Assembly (NCBI RefSeq): GCF_000684975.1
Contig: NZ_BAXZ01000005.1
Location: 62,001 to 126,000, forward strand
DNA length: 64,000 nt
Reading direction: 5' to 3'
From: Paraburkholderia acidipaludis NBRC 101816
Lineage (GTDB): Bacteria; Pseudomonadota; Gammaproteobacteria; Burkholderiales; Burkholderiaceae
The translations under genes and the position numbers were made by a program. The notes beneath the pieces were generated by a model that saw nothing but the letters and a program-made list of their open reading frames with translations, did not search any database and was not told the origin of the DNA. Below are positions 1 to 8,084 of the stretch, one piece after another; within the stretch, counting starts at the first letter, position 1, and each line of letters begins with the position of its first letter.

Positions 1-2
1 TG

Positions 3-773
3 AACAATCCCGACTTCAAGGTGATCGGCGTGCGCTCCAGCGCGCACCGCCAGATCCACATGCGCAACGACGTGCCCACCTTCCGCGACAAGCGCGTGCG
101 CCAGGCGCTGGCCCTCGCGCTCGACCGCGACGTGATGGTGCGCGGGCTCTTCAAGGGCCGCGCGGTGGCCGGCAACGACAGCCCGTTCGCGCCGGTATTT
201 CCGTCGACGGCGGCCAGCATGCCGCAGCGTGCGCTGAATGTCGCGAAGGCACGCGAATTGCTCGCGCAGGCCGGCATGGCGAACGGCTTCGACGTGACGC
301 TGACCACCGAGAAGTACATGGAGATTCCCGACCTGGCCGTGGTGGTGCAGAACGCGGCGAAAGCGATCGGCGTGCGCGTCGCGCTGAAGGTCGAGAGCCA
401 GGGCCAGTACTACGGTGCAGGCACGTTCGGCAAATCGGACTGGCTGGACTCGCCGCTCGGCATCACCGACTACGGTCATCGCGGCGTGCCGAACGTGTTC
501 CTCAACGCGCCGCTCACGAGCGGCGGCACGTGGAATGCTGCGCACTTTCGCAACGCGCAGTACGACAAGCTCGTTGCCGACTTCGTCGCGACGCTCGACG
601 TCGCGGCGCAGAAAAAGGTCGCGGCGCAGATCGAAACGCTATTGCTCGAGGAGACGCCCGTGATCATCCCGTACTTCTACGACCAGCTGATCGCGCAGCG
701 CACCGCGCTGCAAGGCATGCGCTTCACGGCGCTCGCGCAGCTCTACTTCGACCGCGCCACGCTCGCCGCCTGA
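3..773 (+). CDS. ABC transporter solute-binding protein, family 5 (partial, C-terminal part)
   Basis: The reading frame is open from the first bases of the window, so the N-terminus and any signal peptide lie outside. About 256 residues of the C-terminal lobe are present, including the typical family 5 segment near the start (RDKRVRQALALALDRD) and a C-terminal stretch describing return to the first lobe. Family 5 proteins bind peptides, nickel or oligosaccharides in the periplasm and deliver them to a DppBC-type permease. The gene lies 68 bases before the permease gene on the same strand, which fits one importer operon. The ligand cannot be read from sequence; peptide or opine-like are both possible. 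Confidence 0.85.
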   Translation, partial: NNPDFKVIGVRSSAHRQIHMRNDVPTFRDKRVRQALALALDRDVMVRGLFKGRAVAGNDSPFAPVFPSTAASMPQRALNVAKARELLAQAGMANGFDVTLTTEKYMEIPDLAVVVQNAAKAIGVRVALKVESQGQYYGAGTFGKSDWLDSPLGITDYGHRGVPNVFLNAPLTSGGTWNAAHFRNAQYDKLVADFVATLDVAAQKKVAAQIETLLLEETPVIIPYFYDQLIAQRTALQGMRFTALAQLYFDRATLAA

Positions 774-841
774 ATTTGGCCAATGGAATCTGGCCACATG
801 ATTCGCCCACGGCGCCTCGCGCCGACCGCATCTGGAGTCCG

Positions 842-1873
842 ATGGCTACGCAGTTGACGAGTCCGCCCCGATCGCCTCGTTCGCCGCTCACGGCGACCCG
901 CGCCTCGCGCGCCACGGGCGCGCTGCGCTTTTTCGCGCGCCGCGCGGGCTGGGCGATCTTTACGCTGTGGCTGCTTTCCGTCCTGGTGTTCGCGGGCGGC
1001 CAGCTGCTGCCCGGCGACATCGGCCGCGCGATACTTGGACCGCTCGCCGACGCGCGCGCCGTCGCGGCCCTCGATCATCAGCTCGGCGCGGATCGCCCCG
1101 CGATCGAGCAGTACCTCGTCTGGATTGCGCACGCGCTGCGCGGCGACTTCGGCATGTCGTGGAGCTACCGCCAGCCGGTCGCGCCGTTCGTGGGCGCGGC
1201 GCTGTTGCAGTCGGCAAAGCTCGGCCTCTTCGCGTTCGTCGTGGTCGTGCCGCTCGGCATCGGCGGCGGCGTCTGGGCCGCGCTGCACGCGGGCCGCTGG
1301 CTCGACCGCGCGATCAGCACGCTTGGCCTGTGTGCGAGCGCCGTGCCCGAATTCGTTTCGGCGATCGTGCTGATCCTCGTGTTCGGCGTATGGCTGCGCT
1401 GGCTGCCTATCGAAGCCGTGGCGCCGCCCGGCGCCGGCGTGCTCGAAGCGCTGCGGCATCTGCTGCTGCCGGTGCTGCCGCTGGTCTTCGTCTTCTTCGG
1501 CTATCTCGCGCGCATGACGCGCGCGGGCATGCTGGGCGCACTCGACGCCGACTACACACGCACCGCGATCCTCAAAGGCCTGCCCCGCCGTGTCGTGATC
1601 ATGCGGCATGTGCTGCGCAACGCCCTTCTGCCCACCGTCACCGTCGCGGCGACGCAGCTCGGCTATCTGATCGGCGGGCTCGTCGTCGTGGAAACGCTGT
1701 TCCGCTATCCCGGCATCGGCTCGCTGATCTACAACGCCGCGAGAGCGAAGGATTTTCCGCTGCTGGAAGCCGGCGTGCTGGCCATCGGCGCGGTCTACAC
1801 GCTCGCCAACCTCGGCGCCGATGCGCTGCACGCGCTGCTCGATCCGCGACTGCGCACGACAGGACACGCATGA
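842..1873 (+). CDS. ABC transporter permease, DppB/OppB type
   Basis: A 343-residue inner-membrane protein. The ATG at 842 is preceded by GGAG five bases upstream; the longer open frame upstream overlaps the binding-protein gene and is not needed. After a basic N-terminus (residues about 1-35) comes a first membrane segment, then the periplasmic loop usual for DppB, then further hydrophobic segments. The cytoplasmic coupling loop (EAA loop) is visible as YTRTAILKGLPRRVVIMRH followed by RNALLP. It forms the channel with the next gene. Its stop overlaps the next start as ATGA, implying coupled translation. The closest relatives are dipeptide/oligopeptide permeases; the substrate is not defined. 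Confidence 0.87.
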   Translation: MATQLTSPPRSPRSPLTATRASRATGALRFFARRAGWAIFTLWLLSVLVFAGGQLLPGDIGRAILGPLADARAVAALDHQLGADRPAIEQYLVWIAHALRGDFGMSWSYRQPVAPFVGAALLQSAKLGLFAFVVVVPLGIGGGVWAALHAGRWLDRAISTLGLCASAVPEFVSAIVLILVFGVWLRWLPIEAVAPPGAGVLEALRHLLLPVLPLVFVFFGYLARMTRAGMLGALDADYTRTAILKGLPRRVVIMRHVLRNALLPTVTVAATQLGYLIGGLVVVETLFRYPGIGSLIYNAARAKDFPLLEAGVLAIGAVYTLANLGADALHALLDPRLRTTGHA

Positions 1874-2745
1874 ACGACACCGTCACCGAACCCTCGCTCG
1901 CGCCGCCCGATCACGCCGCCGGACGCTTCGGTCTCCTGCGCGAGTTGCTGCGCTCCCCGGCGTTCGTCGCGGGCACGCTGATCGTGCTGGGATGGATCGC
2001 GTGCGCGCTCGCGGGGCAATGGCTCGCGCCGTTCGATCCGTATGCGTCCGACCCGCTCAGCTCGCTCATGCCGCCCGATCATACGCACTGGTGCGGCACC
2101 GACCAGTTGGGCCGCGACATCTGCTCGCGCGTGATCGCGGGCGCGCGCGACATCCTCACGATCGCGCCGCTCGCCACGCTCGCGGGCACCCTCGCAGGCA
2201 CCGCGCTCGGCCTCGTCACGGGCTACTTCGAAGGGTTCGCGGGCAGCCTCATAGCGCGCATGCTCGATGGGGTGCTCGCGTTGCCGCTCGTGATCGTGGC
2301 GCTGATGGTGCTCGCGGCCGTGGGCGCCTCGAACCTGGCAGTGATCCTCGTGATCGGCCTCACTTTCGCACCGCTGATCGCGCGCACCGTGCGCGCCGCC
2401 GTGCTGGCCGAGCGGCACCTCGACTACGTCGCGGCGGCGCGCCTGCGCGGCGAGCGCGCGCCCTACGTGATGTTCGCGGAGATCCTGCCGAACGTGTGGC
2501 CGCCCATCGTCGTGGAGGCGACGGTCCGGCTCGGCTACGCGATCTTCGCCGTCGCGACGCTTTCGTTCCTCGGCTTCGGCATCCAGCCGCCTTCGGCCGA
2601 CTGGGGTCTCGCGCTCGCCGAATCGTATGCGCTGCTCGCGGGCGGAGCATGGTGGACCGTCGCCTTCGACGCGCTGGCCATCGCCTCGCTCGTGGTGGCC
2701 GTGAACCTGATCGCCGACAGCCTGCGCGAGGCGCTCGAATCATGA
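1870..2745 (+). CDS. ABC transporter permease, DppC/OppC type
   Basis: A 291-residue inner-membrane protein starting at the ATG that overlaps the preceding stop by four bases (ATGA). It has the DppC layout: a short cytoplasmic tail, one membrane segment, the HWCGTDQLGRDICSRV motif common to OppC-type permeases, and a bundle of membrane segments. The coupling loop reads YVAAARLRGERAPYVMFAEI with PNVWPP. It should pair with the DppB-type protein in the membrane and contact the fused ATPase encoded next, whose start again overlaps this stop as ATGA. Nothing is missing or odd. Confidence 0.88.
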   Translation: MNDTVTEPSLAPPDHAAGRFGLLRELLRSPAFVAGTLIVLGWIACALAGQWLAPFDPYASDPLSSLMPPDHTHWCGTDQLGRDICSRVIAGARDILTIAPLATLAGTLAGTALGLVTGYFEGFAGSLIARMLDGVLALPLVIVALMVLAAVGASNLAVILVIGLTFAPLIARTVRAAVLAERHLDYVAAARLRGERAPYVMFAEILPNVWPPIVVEATVRLGYAIFAVATLSFLGFGIQPPSADWGLALAESYALLAGGAWWTVAFDALAIASLVVAVNLIADSLREALES

Positions 2746-4766
2746 ACGCACGACCCAACACCGGGGGCGCCAAAGACGATGCCCTCGCACTGGTCGGCCT
2801 CACGGTGGCGTATCGCGTGAAAGGCCGCGAGCGCGACGTGCTCACCGATGTCTCGCTGCGCATCCGCCCGGGCGAAGCCTATGGGCTCGTCGGCGAATCG
2901 GGCTGCGGCAAGTCGACGGTCGCGCTCGCCGCGCTGCGCTATCTGCCGCGCAATGGCCGCGTGAAAGCCGGGCGCATCGCGATCGCCGGCGCCGACGTGC
3001 TCGGGCTCGACGCAAACGGCCTGCGCCGCTTGCGCGCCGGCGCCGTATCGATGGTCTATCAGGATCCCGCGGGTGCGCTCAATCCCTCGCTCACGATCGC
3101 GCGCCAACTGAGCGAGGCCTTCGAGGCGGCGGGCGCGAGCCCTGCGGACGCACTCGCGCGTTCGCCCGAGATGCTCCGGCGCGTGCGCATTGCCGACCCC
3201 GCGCGCGTGATGGCAAGCTATCCGCATCAGCTTTCCGGCGGGATGCAGCAGCGCGTGGTGATCGCGATGGCGCTCGCGTCGAATCCATCGCTCCTGATTC
3301 TCGACGAACCGACCACCGGACTCGACGCCACCGTCGAAGCCGAAGTGCTGGCATTGATCGCACAATTGCGCGCCGAGGTCGGCATGGCGGTGCTCCTCAT
3401 CAGCCACGATCTTGCGGTGATCGGCAGGATGTGCGAACGCGTCGGCGTGCTGTATGCGGGGCGTCTCGTCGAGGAAGGCGATACGCGCGACGTCTTCGCG
3501 CGCGCGCGTCATCCGTACACCGTGGGCCTGCTGCGCTGCCTGCCCACGCGCGGACGCAGCAAGGACGAAGGGCCGCTCGACACGATTGCGGGCGAACCGC
3601 CCGCGCCCGGCACGCTGACGCACGGCTGCGTGTATGCGCCGCGCTGCCGCCTTGCCGACTCGCGCTGCGTCGAACAGGCGCCGCCCCCTCATCGCATGGA
3701 CGCGCCGCATGGCCTGCAGATGGCGCGCTGCCACTATCACGAACGCGCCGCGGATCTGCCGCCCGCGGAATCCGCCGCGACGCGCGCACCGTCCGCCCCT
3801 GCCGAAACCGAGGTGGTGCTGCGCGCAGTCGGCGTATCGCGCACGTTCGGGCAGGGCAGCGAGGCCGTGCGCGCGCTCGACGGCGTCTCGATCGACTTGC
3901 GCTCGGGCGAGACGCTCGGCCTCGTCGGCGAATCGGGCAGCGGCAAGACGACGCTCGCGAAGCTGCTGCTGGGCCTGTACGCGCCCGACTCGGGCGGGCG
4001 CATCGAGCTCGCGGGCGAGACCTTGCCGGCCCGCGTCGGGCGGCGCAGCCGGAAACAGCTCGAAGCGCTGCGGCTCGTGTTCCAGCATCCGGATGCCTCG
4101 CTCAATCGCGCGCTGCCGGTCGAGCGCCTGATCGGCCGGGCACTCGCCCGCACCACGGGAACGGACGGCCCCGACGCGACGCGGCTCGCGGCGCTGCTCG
4201 ACGCGGTGCGCGTGCCCCTGCGTTATCTCACGGCGCGCTCGCGCCAGCTCTCGGGCGGGCTCAAGCAGCGCGTGGCGATCGCGCAGGCCTTCGCGGGCGA
4301 GCCGCGCGTGGTGATCTGCGACGAACCGACCTCGGCACTCGACGTTTCGGTGCAGGCCGCGATCCTGAATCTGCTTGCGCGACTGCAGCGCGAACGCCGC
4401 GTAAGCTATCTCTTCATTTCGCACGACCTCGACGTCGTGCGTTATCTCGCCGATCGCGTAATGGTCCTCTACGCGGGCCAGGTGGTCGAAGTCGGTCCGA
4501 CCGGCGCGCTGTTCAACGCACCGAGCCATCCGTATACGGAAACGCTGCTCGCCGCGCGAGCCTTGCGTGAACGCGAGGCGTTCGATGCGCGAGCGCCGGC
4601 GGCCGGCTGCGTGTTCTGCACGCAATGCCCGCGCCGCATCGGCACGATCTGCGACGAAGAGGCGCCGCCATTCGCCCCGGCGAGCGACGGGCATCTCATA
4701 CGCTGCCACATTCCCGTCGCCGAGCTGCGCGTGCTGCAGGACGCCGCGCATGCCGCGCAGGAATGA
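2742..4766 (+). CDS. Fused double ATP-binding protein of the peptide-type ABC importer (DppD-DppF fusion)
   Basis: A 674-residue cytoplasmic ATPase with two complete ABC domains in one chain. Domain 1: Walker A GESGCGKS at residues 51-58, signature LSGGMQQR near 163, Walker B LLILDEP near 184, then the Cys-containing oligopeptide-transporter C-terminal extension (GCVYAPRC). Domain 2: Walker A GESGSGKT at 396-403, signature LSGGLKQR, Walker B VVICDEP, and a second Cys-rich tail (GCVFCTQCPRR). Separate DppD and DppF are the more familiar form; fused versions are known in proteobacteria. It energises the two permeases upstream; all overlap by ATGA. A weak hairpin about 60 bases downstream may end the transcript. 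Confidence 0.9.
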   Translation: MNARPNTGGAKDDALALVGLTVAYRVKGRERDVLTDVSLRIRPGEAYGLVGESGCGKSTVALAALRYLPRNGRVKAGRIAIAGADVLGLDANGLRRLRAGAVSMVYQDPAGALNPSLTIARQLSEAFEAAGASPADALARSPEMLRRVRIADPARVMASYPHQLSGGMQQRVVIAMALASNPSLLILDEPTTGLDATVEAEVLALIAQLRAEVGMAVLLISHDLAVIGRMCERVGVLYAGRLVEEGDTRDVFARARHPYTVGLLRCLPTRGRSKDEGPLDTIAGEPPAPGTLTHGCVYAPRCRLADSRCVEQAPPPHRMDAPHGLQMARCHYHERAADLPPAESAATRAPSAPAETEVVLRAVGVSRTFGQGSEAVRALDGVSIDLRSGETLGLVGESGSGKTTLAKLLLGLYAPDSGGRIELAGETLPARVGRRSRKQLEALRLVFQHPDASLNRALPVERLIGRALARTTGTDGPDATRLAALLDAVRVPLRYLTARSRQLSGGLKQRVAIAQAFAGEPRVVICDEPTSALDVSVQAAILNLLARLQRERRVSYLFISHDLDVVRYLADRVMVLYAGQVVEVGPTGALFNAPSHPYTETLLAARALREREAFDARAPAAGCVFCTQCPRRIGTICDEEAPPFAPASDGHLIRCHIPVAELRVLQDAAHAAQE

Positions 4767-4824
4767 CGCCGAAGCGGGCCGCATCGTACTCATCTGCAAC
4801 GAAAACACTCGCGCCACGCACCCG

Positions 4825-4846
4825 CGTTTCATCGTCGAAACGTTTT
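4825..4846 (+). terminator. Weak hairpin after the ABC operon
   Basis: CGTTTC (4825-4830) and GAAACG (4837-4842) form a six-base-pair stem with a six-base loop, followed by TTTTC. It lies 58 bases after the ATPase stop. The stem is short, so termination here is only likely. Confidence 0.35.
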
Positions 4847-4916
4847 CAGCGATTTTTCCTGCACACAAGCGCTACAAACATTGTTAAGTCGCGCTGCGGG
4901 GCGGGTCTGCGGCCGA

Positions 4917-4932
4917 TGGCATGGAACTCGCT
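4917..4932 (+). promoter_or_regulatory. Sigma-54-like promoter element
   Basis: TGGCAT-N5-TCGCT matches the -24/-12 layout: GG at 4918-4919 and GC at 4930-4931, exactly 12 bases apart. The consensus is TGGCAC-N5-TTGCA, so there are mismatches at the last base of the -24 box and at two bases of the -12 box. It lies about 335 bases upstream of the glycine-rich protein gene. Such matches also occur by chance in GC-rich DNA. Confidence 0.28.
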
Positions 4933-5266
4933 ATATCGTGTTCAGGCATCCGGCCGCTGCCCTTGACGTGATAGCGCGGGTCGTCACGTCAGGCCAGCGG
5001 ATGGCCGGTAGCACGATGCACTTGTTTTCTGCCGCCCCGTCCCCGCGGGCTACGACAACCAGCAAGGAGTCCTGTCTATCCGGCCGTCCGCCGATTCGTC
5101 GGCCGGATGTCCTGCGGACCTCTCCCGCCGGCTGCGCTGCGCATGCCGGCGCCATGCGGTCACGACCTGACGGGGGGGCGGCGTGTGTGCGCAACCGCAC
5201 GCTGCCGGACATAAGGCGCACGAGAGGCAACGGCTGCAACACGCCGCTGCCTCCCGGGAGAAAGCA

Positions 5267-6049
5267 ATGAACAATACGACCATTCATCAGTACTACTATT
5301 GGATAATTCGGGGAGCCGCGGCGTGCGTGATCGGTGCGGGACTATGGCTGCCCACGCTCGCGGCGCACGCCGGGGATAGCGAAGACGTCGACGCGCAGCT
5401 GATCATCGGCGCGGCGCCCGCGCTGCCGGCAAGCGGCGCGCAAGCTACGCCTCCCACGGCGCAAATCGCCCAGAACCATGCTGTAGACGCCGACGCGGCC
5501 TCCGGTTCCGGCACGCTGGCCGCTGACGTCGCCGCAGTATTCGCATTCGACGACACCTGCGCCGGCAAGCGCGGCGGTTGCGGCGGCTCGGGTGGGTCGG
5601 GCGGTTCGGGCAACAGCGGCGGTGGCGGCGCGGGCTCGGGTGCGGCCGGCGCGGGTGCCAGCGGCTCGGCAGGCAGCAGTTCGAGTTCCGGCAGCTCCGG
5701 ACACGGGGGGTCGGGCAGCGGAGGCAACGGCGGAGGCAGCTCCGGCGGCGGTGGCGGAAGCTCGGGCAGTGGCGGCGGAAGCTCCGGTGGCGGAAGCTCC
5801 GGTGGCGGCAGTTCCGGCGGCGGCGGTAACTCAGGCGGCGGCGGCAATTCAGGTGGAGGCGGCAGCTCCGGCAGTGCCGGCGGCTGCGGCTGCGGTGGCG
5901 CGGCAGGAGCGGCAGGCGCAGCCGGCGGCGGCTTCGGCGGCAGCGCGGGTGGCTTCGGTGGCGGTTTCGGCGGTGGCTTTGGCGGTGGTTTCGGCAGCGG
6001 GCACGGCCATGGCGGCGGTGGTGGCCACGGCGGCGGCAGTGGTCACTGA
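5267..6049 (+). CDS. Exported glycine/serine-rich low-complexity protein
   Basis: 260 residues. The ATG at 5267 follows GGGAGAAAG; the open frame extends upstream but the hydrophobic signal begins just after this start. Residues about 15-35 form a membrane-type signal ending in AAHA, a plausible signal peptidase site. Residues 36-100 are an ordinary Ala/Asp-rich segment with one Cys pair (DDTCAGKRGGCGG). From about 105 to the end it is almost only Gly, Ser, Ala and Asn in GGGSS/GGGNS units, then GGFGG units, then a His/Gly tail. A CGC pair sits near residue 207. The product is probably secreted or surface-associated; function unknown. I recognise no enzyme domain. Confidence 0.7.
   Translation: MNNTTIHQYYYWIIRGAAACVIGAGLWLPTLAAHAGDSEDVDAQLIIGAAPALPASGAQATPPTAQIAQNHAVDADAASGSGTLAADVAAVFAFDDTCAGKRGGCGGSGGSGGSGNSGGGGAGSGAAGAGASGSAGSSSSSGSSGHGGSGSGGNGGGSSGGGGGSSGSGGGSSGGGSSGGGSSGGGGNSGGGGNSGGGGSSGSAGGCGCGGAAGAAGAAGGGFGGSAGGFGGGFGGGFGGGFGSGHGHGGGGGHGGGSGH
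5725..5875 (+). repeat. Imperfect tandem repeats encoding GGGSS/GGGNS units
   Basis: Units of 12-15 bases built on GGCGGAAGCTCCGGT recur head to tail within the glycine-rich gene. All unit lengths are multiples of three, so copy number changes would alter protein length without shifting the frame. Confidence 0.7.
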
Positions 6050-6126
6050 CCTCGCACGGCAGTGCGCACGCACCGCCTCAGCTCCCCCGAATTGGCGCGA
6101 TGGCCGATCGCGCCTTTCCAGGCAAC

Positions 6127-6165
6127 GGCGGCGGTTTCCCGGTCCCCCGGCCGGGAACCGCCGCC
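6127..6165 (+). terminator. GC-rich hairpin after the glycine-rich gene
   Basis: GGCGGCGGTTTCCCGG (6127-6142) pairs with CCGGGAACCGCCGCC (6151-6165), with one bulged T and an eight-base loop. There is no T-run on either strand, so it may be an RNA-stabilising hairpin rather than an intrinsic terminator. It sits between convergent genes. Confidence 0.4.
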
Positions 6166-6267
6166 GGGGACCGGGCGCCGGCTTCCCCTGCTGTCTGCTC
6201 GCAACGCGCTTTCGTCTTTGAATCGCCTTTGAAACCAGCCTCCGAAATGCGCGTCGGCCGCCCATCC

Positions 6268-7113
6268 TCAGAGCATTTCGAGCGGTCGCTTGCCGCGCGG
6301 CGGTTTGAAGTACGTGTCGAGCGCCGCGTAGTCCTGCGCACTCAGGACGAGGTCGAGCGCCGCGCGGTTGTCGCGCACGTGTTCGATACGCGCCGCCTTG
6401 GGAATCGCGCACACGCCCGGCTGCCGCAACACCCAGGCCATCGCAACCTGATACACCGATACGCCGCGCGCCTGAGCGATGTCGTCGAGCGGCGAGCGCC
6501 TGGGCAGCCGCGCGTGATCGACGGGGCTATAGGCCATCACCGGCATGCGATGCGCCGCGCTCCAGGGCAGCAGATCGAATTCCGCGCCGCGGCGTGCAAC
6601 GTTGTAGAGAATCTGGTTCGTCGCGCAAGCCTCCCCGCCTGGCACTGCGAAGAGTTCGTCCATGTCGCTAGTATCGAAATTGCTCACGCCCCAGTGGCGA
6701 ATCTTGCCCGCGCGCACGAGCGCCTCGAAACCTTCGACCGTTTCCCCGAGCGGCACGCCGCCGGGCCAGTGCAGCAGATAGAGATCGAGCCGGTCGGTGC
6801 CAAGGCGCTCGAGGCTGGCCTCGCAGGCCGTCTGCACCCCGCGCCGGCTCGCGTTGTGCGGGTACACCTTGCTCACGAGAAACACTTCGTCGCGCAGGCC
6901 CTGCAAGGCCTCGCCGACCAGCAGTTCGGTTGCGCCGTCACCGTACATCTCGGCGGTGTCGATGAGCGTCATGCCGAGCGCAATGCCCTCGCGCAGCGCG
7001 GTAATCTCTTCGCCGCGCCGCGAGGCGCGCTCGCCCATCTCCCACGTGCCCTGGCCGAGCCTGGGAATGCGCTCGCCATCGGGCAGTGCGACGCTGGAGA
7101 GTTCGATGGTCAT
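6268..7113 (-). CDS. Aldo/keto reductase, YeaE-like
   Basis: 281 residues from the ATG at 7113 (MTIELSSVALPDG); an in-frame ATG at 7128 is an alternative. It is an NADPH-dependent (beta/alpha)8-barrel oxidoreductase. Visible catalytic residues of the family are Asp and Tyr in DTAEMYGDG, Lys in VSKVYP and His in LYLLHWPGG; the conserved GVSNFD and the C-terminal cofactor region (IPKAARIEHVRDN) are present. The closest known protein by pattern is E. coli YeaE, a methylglyoxal reductase; the substrate here is not established. It is divergent from the GntR regulator, with 221 bases between the two starts, so it may be a target of that regulator. Confidence 0.87.
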   Translation of the reverse strand: MTIELSSVALPDGERIPRLGQGTWEMGERASRRGEEITALREGIALGMTLIDTAEMYGDGATELLVGEALQGLRDEVFLVSKVYPHNASRRGVQTACEASLERLGTDRLDLYLLHWPGGVPLGETVEGFEALVRAGKIRHWGVSNFDTSDMDELFAVPGGEACATNQILYNVARRGAEFDLLPWSAAHRMPVMAYSPVDHARLPRRSPLDDIAQARGVSVYQVAMAWVLRQPGVCAIPKAARIEHVRDNRAALDLVLSAQDYAALDTYFKPPRGKRPLEML

Positions 7114-7334
7114 GTTGGCTGGCTCCATGCACCGCGCCCGAACCGCCCGTGCCACGCGCCAAAAGGCGGCGAAAAACAGCACCGGTCGAGCGCGAAAACA
7201 CGCGAATTATCGCGGAAGGAACCAGTGTAGCGCTTCGCCCGACACCGGATCATGCGCGCCTTCGTAACTCGCCCATTAGCGAACTGATGCGCCTATGTCA
7301 TAAAATTGCCGTTCGCCTTTCATGCCCGTTTCCC

Positions 7335-8081
7335 ATGAACGCACCCACGGAAGACCGCTGGCGCGATCTGCGCCCGGACCCGGATAACGATACGCCGCTC
7401 TATCTGCAGCTTGCACGCAAGCTGAGCACCGCCATTCACGAGAATCGCTGGAACGCCGGCGAGGCGCTGCCGTCCGAGCGCGTGCTCGCCGACGCGCTCG
7501 GCGTCTCGCGCATCACCGCGCGCAAGGCGATCGCCCTCCTCGTCGAACAGGGGCTGATTCGCCGCACCCAGGGCGCGGGCAGTTTCATCACGCCGCGCTA
7601 CGAAGATCCGCTCTCGCGCCTCACGAGCTTCAGCGAGATGCTGCGCCAGCGCGGTTTCACGCCCAGCTCGCGCTGGCTCTCGCGCGAAATCCAGCCCGCG
7701 AGCCGCGACGAGGTGATCCAGCTCGGCCTCTCGCCCGCGGCCGCTGTCACACGGCTGAAACGTCTGCGGCTCGCGGACGGCATCGTCATGGCCGTGGAAA
7801 ATTCCACCTTTCCGGCCGCGCTGATTCCCGATCCCGGCGCGATTGGCGATTCGCTCTACAGCTTTCTCGAACAGCGCGGCCTTGCGATCGTGCGCGCGCT
7901 GCAGCACTTTCGCGCCGTCAATGCGAGCGAAGAAATCGCGCAGCAGATGAGCATCGCGCGCAACGAGGCGCTCCTGCTCATCACACGCGTAGGCTATACG
8001 GCCGACCAGCGCGCCATCGAGCTCACCGACACCTACTGCCGCAACGACTACTACGATTTCGTCGCGGAACTGCGCAAGTAG
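7335..8081 (+). CDS. GntR family transcriptional regulator, HutC subfamily
   Basis: 248 residues from the ATG at 7335. Residues about 20-85 are a GntR winged helix (LPSERVLADALGVSRITARKAI at about 46-67, then RRTQGAGSFI). Residues 95-240 are a UTRA ligand-binding domain (SFSEMLRQRGF, RLRLADGIVMAVENS, TRVGYTADQRAIELTDTY). HutC-type regulators usually sense sugars, amino sugars or histidine intermediates. It resembles NagR-type regulators, but no amino-sugar genes are next to it; its neighbours are an aldo/keto reductase (divergent) and a CoA-transferase (convergent, three bases away). Ligand unknown. Confidence 0.88.
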   Translation: MNAPTEDRWRDLRPDPDNDTPLYLQLARKLSTAIHENRWNAGEALPSERVLADALGVSRITARKAIALLVEQGLIRRTQGAGSFITPRYEDPLSRLTSFSEMLRQRGFTPSSRWLSREIQPASRDEVIQLGLSPAAAVTRLKRLRLADGIVMAVENSTFPAALIPDPGAIGDSLYSFLEQRGLAIVRALQHFRAVNASEEIAQQMSIARNEALLLITRVGYTADQRAIELTDTYCRNDYYDFVAELRK

Positions 8082-8084
8082 GCG

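Larger units (their letters stand above)
4767..5266. other. 500-base intergenic region before the glycine-rich protein gene
   Basis: No credible gene. Open frames here have no recognisable protein character and mostly run into neighbouring genes. It holds the weak hairpin of the ABC operon, a sigma-54-like element at 4917-4932 and the ribosome binding site GGGAGAAAG just before 5267. A long 5' leader for the downstream gene is possible. Confidence 0.5.

Noticed and set aside
2742..4766. Fused ATPase as a sequencing-induced merger of two genes
   Set aside because: The linker is in frame, both ABC domains are complete, and such fusions are known in this transporter family.
5725..5875. Tandem repeats as a CRISPR array
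   Set aside because: Units are short, in frame and have no spacers; they encode a protein repeat.
5267..6049. Glycine-rich protein as a microcin B17-like peptide
   Set aside because: Gly/Ser/Cys content is superficially similar, but the protein is 260 residues, has a Sec signal, and no modification or export genes are adjacent.
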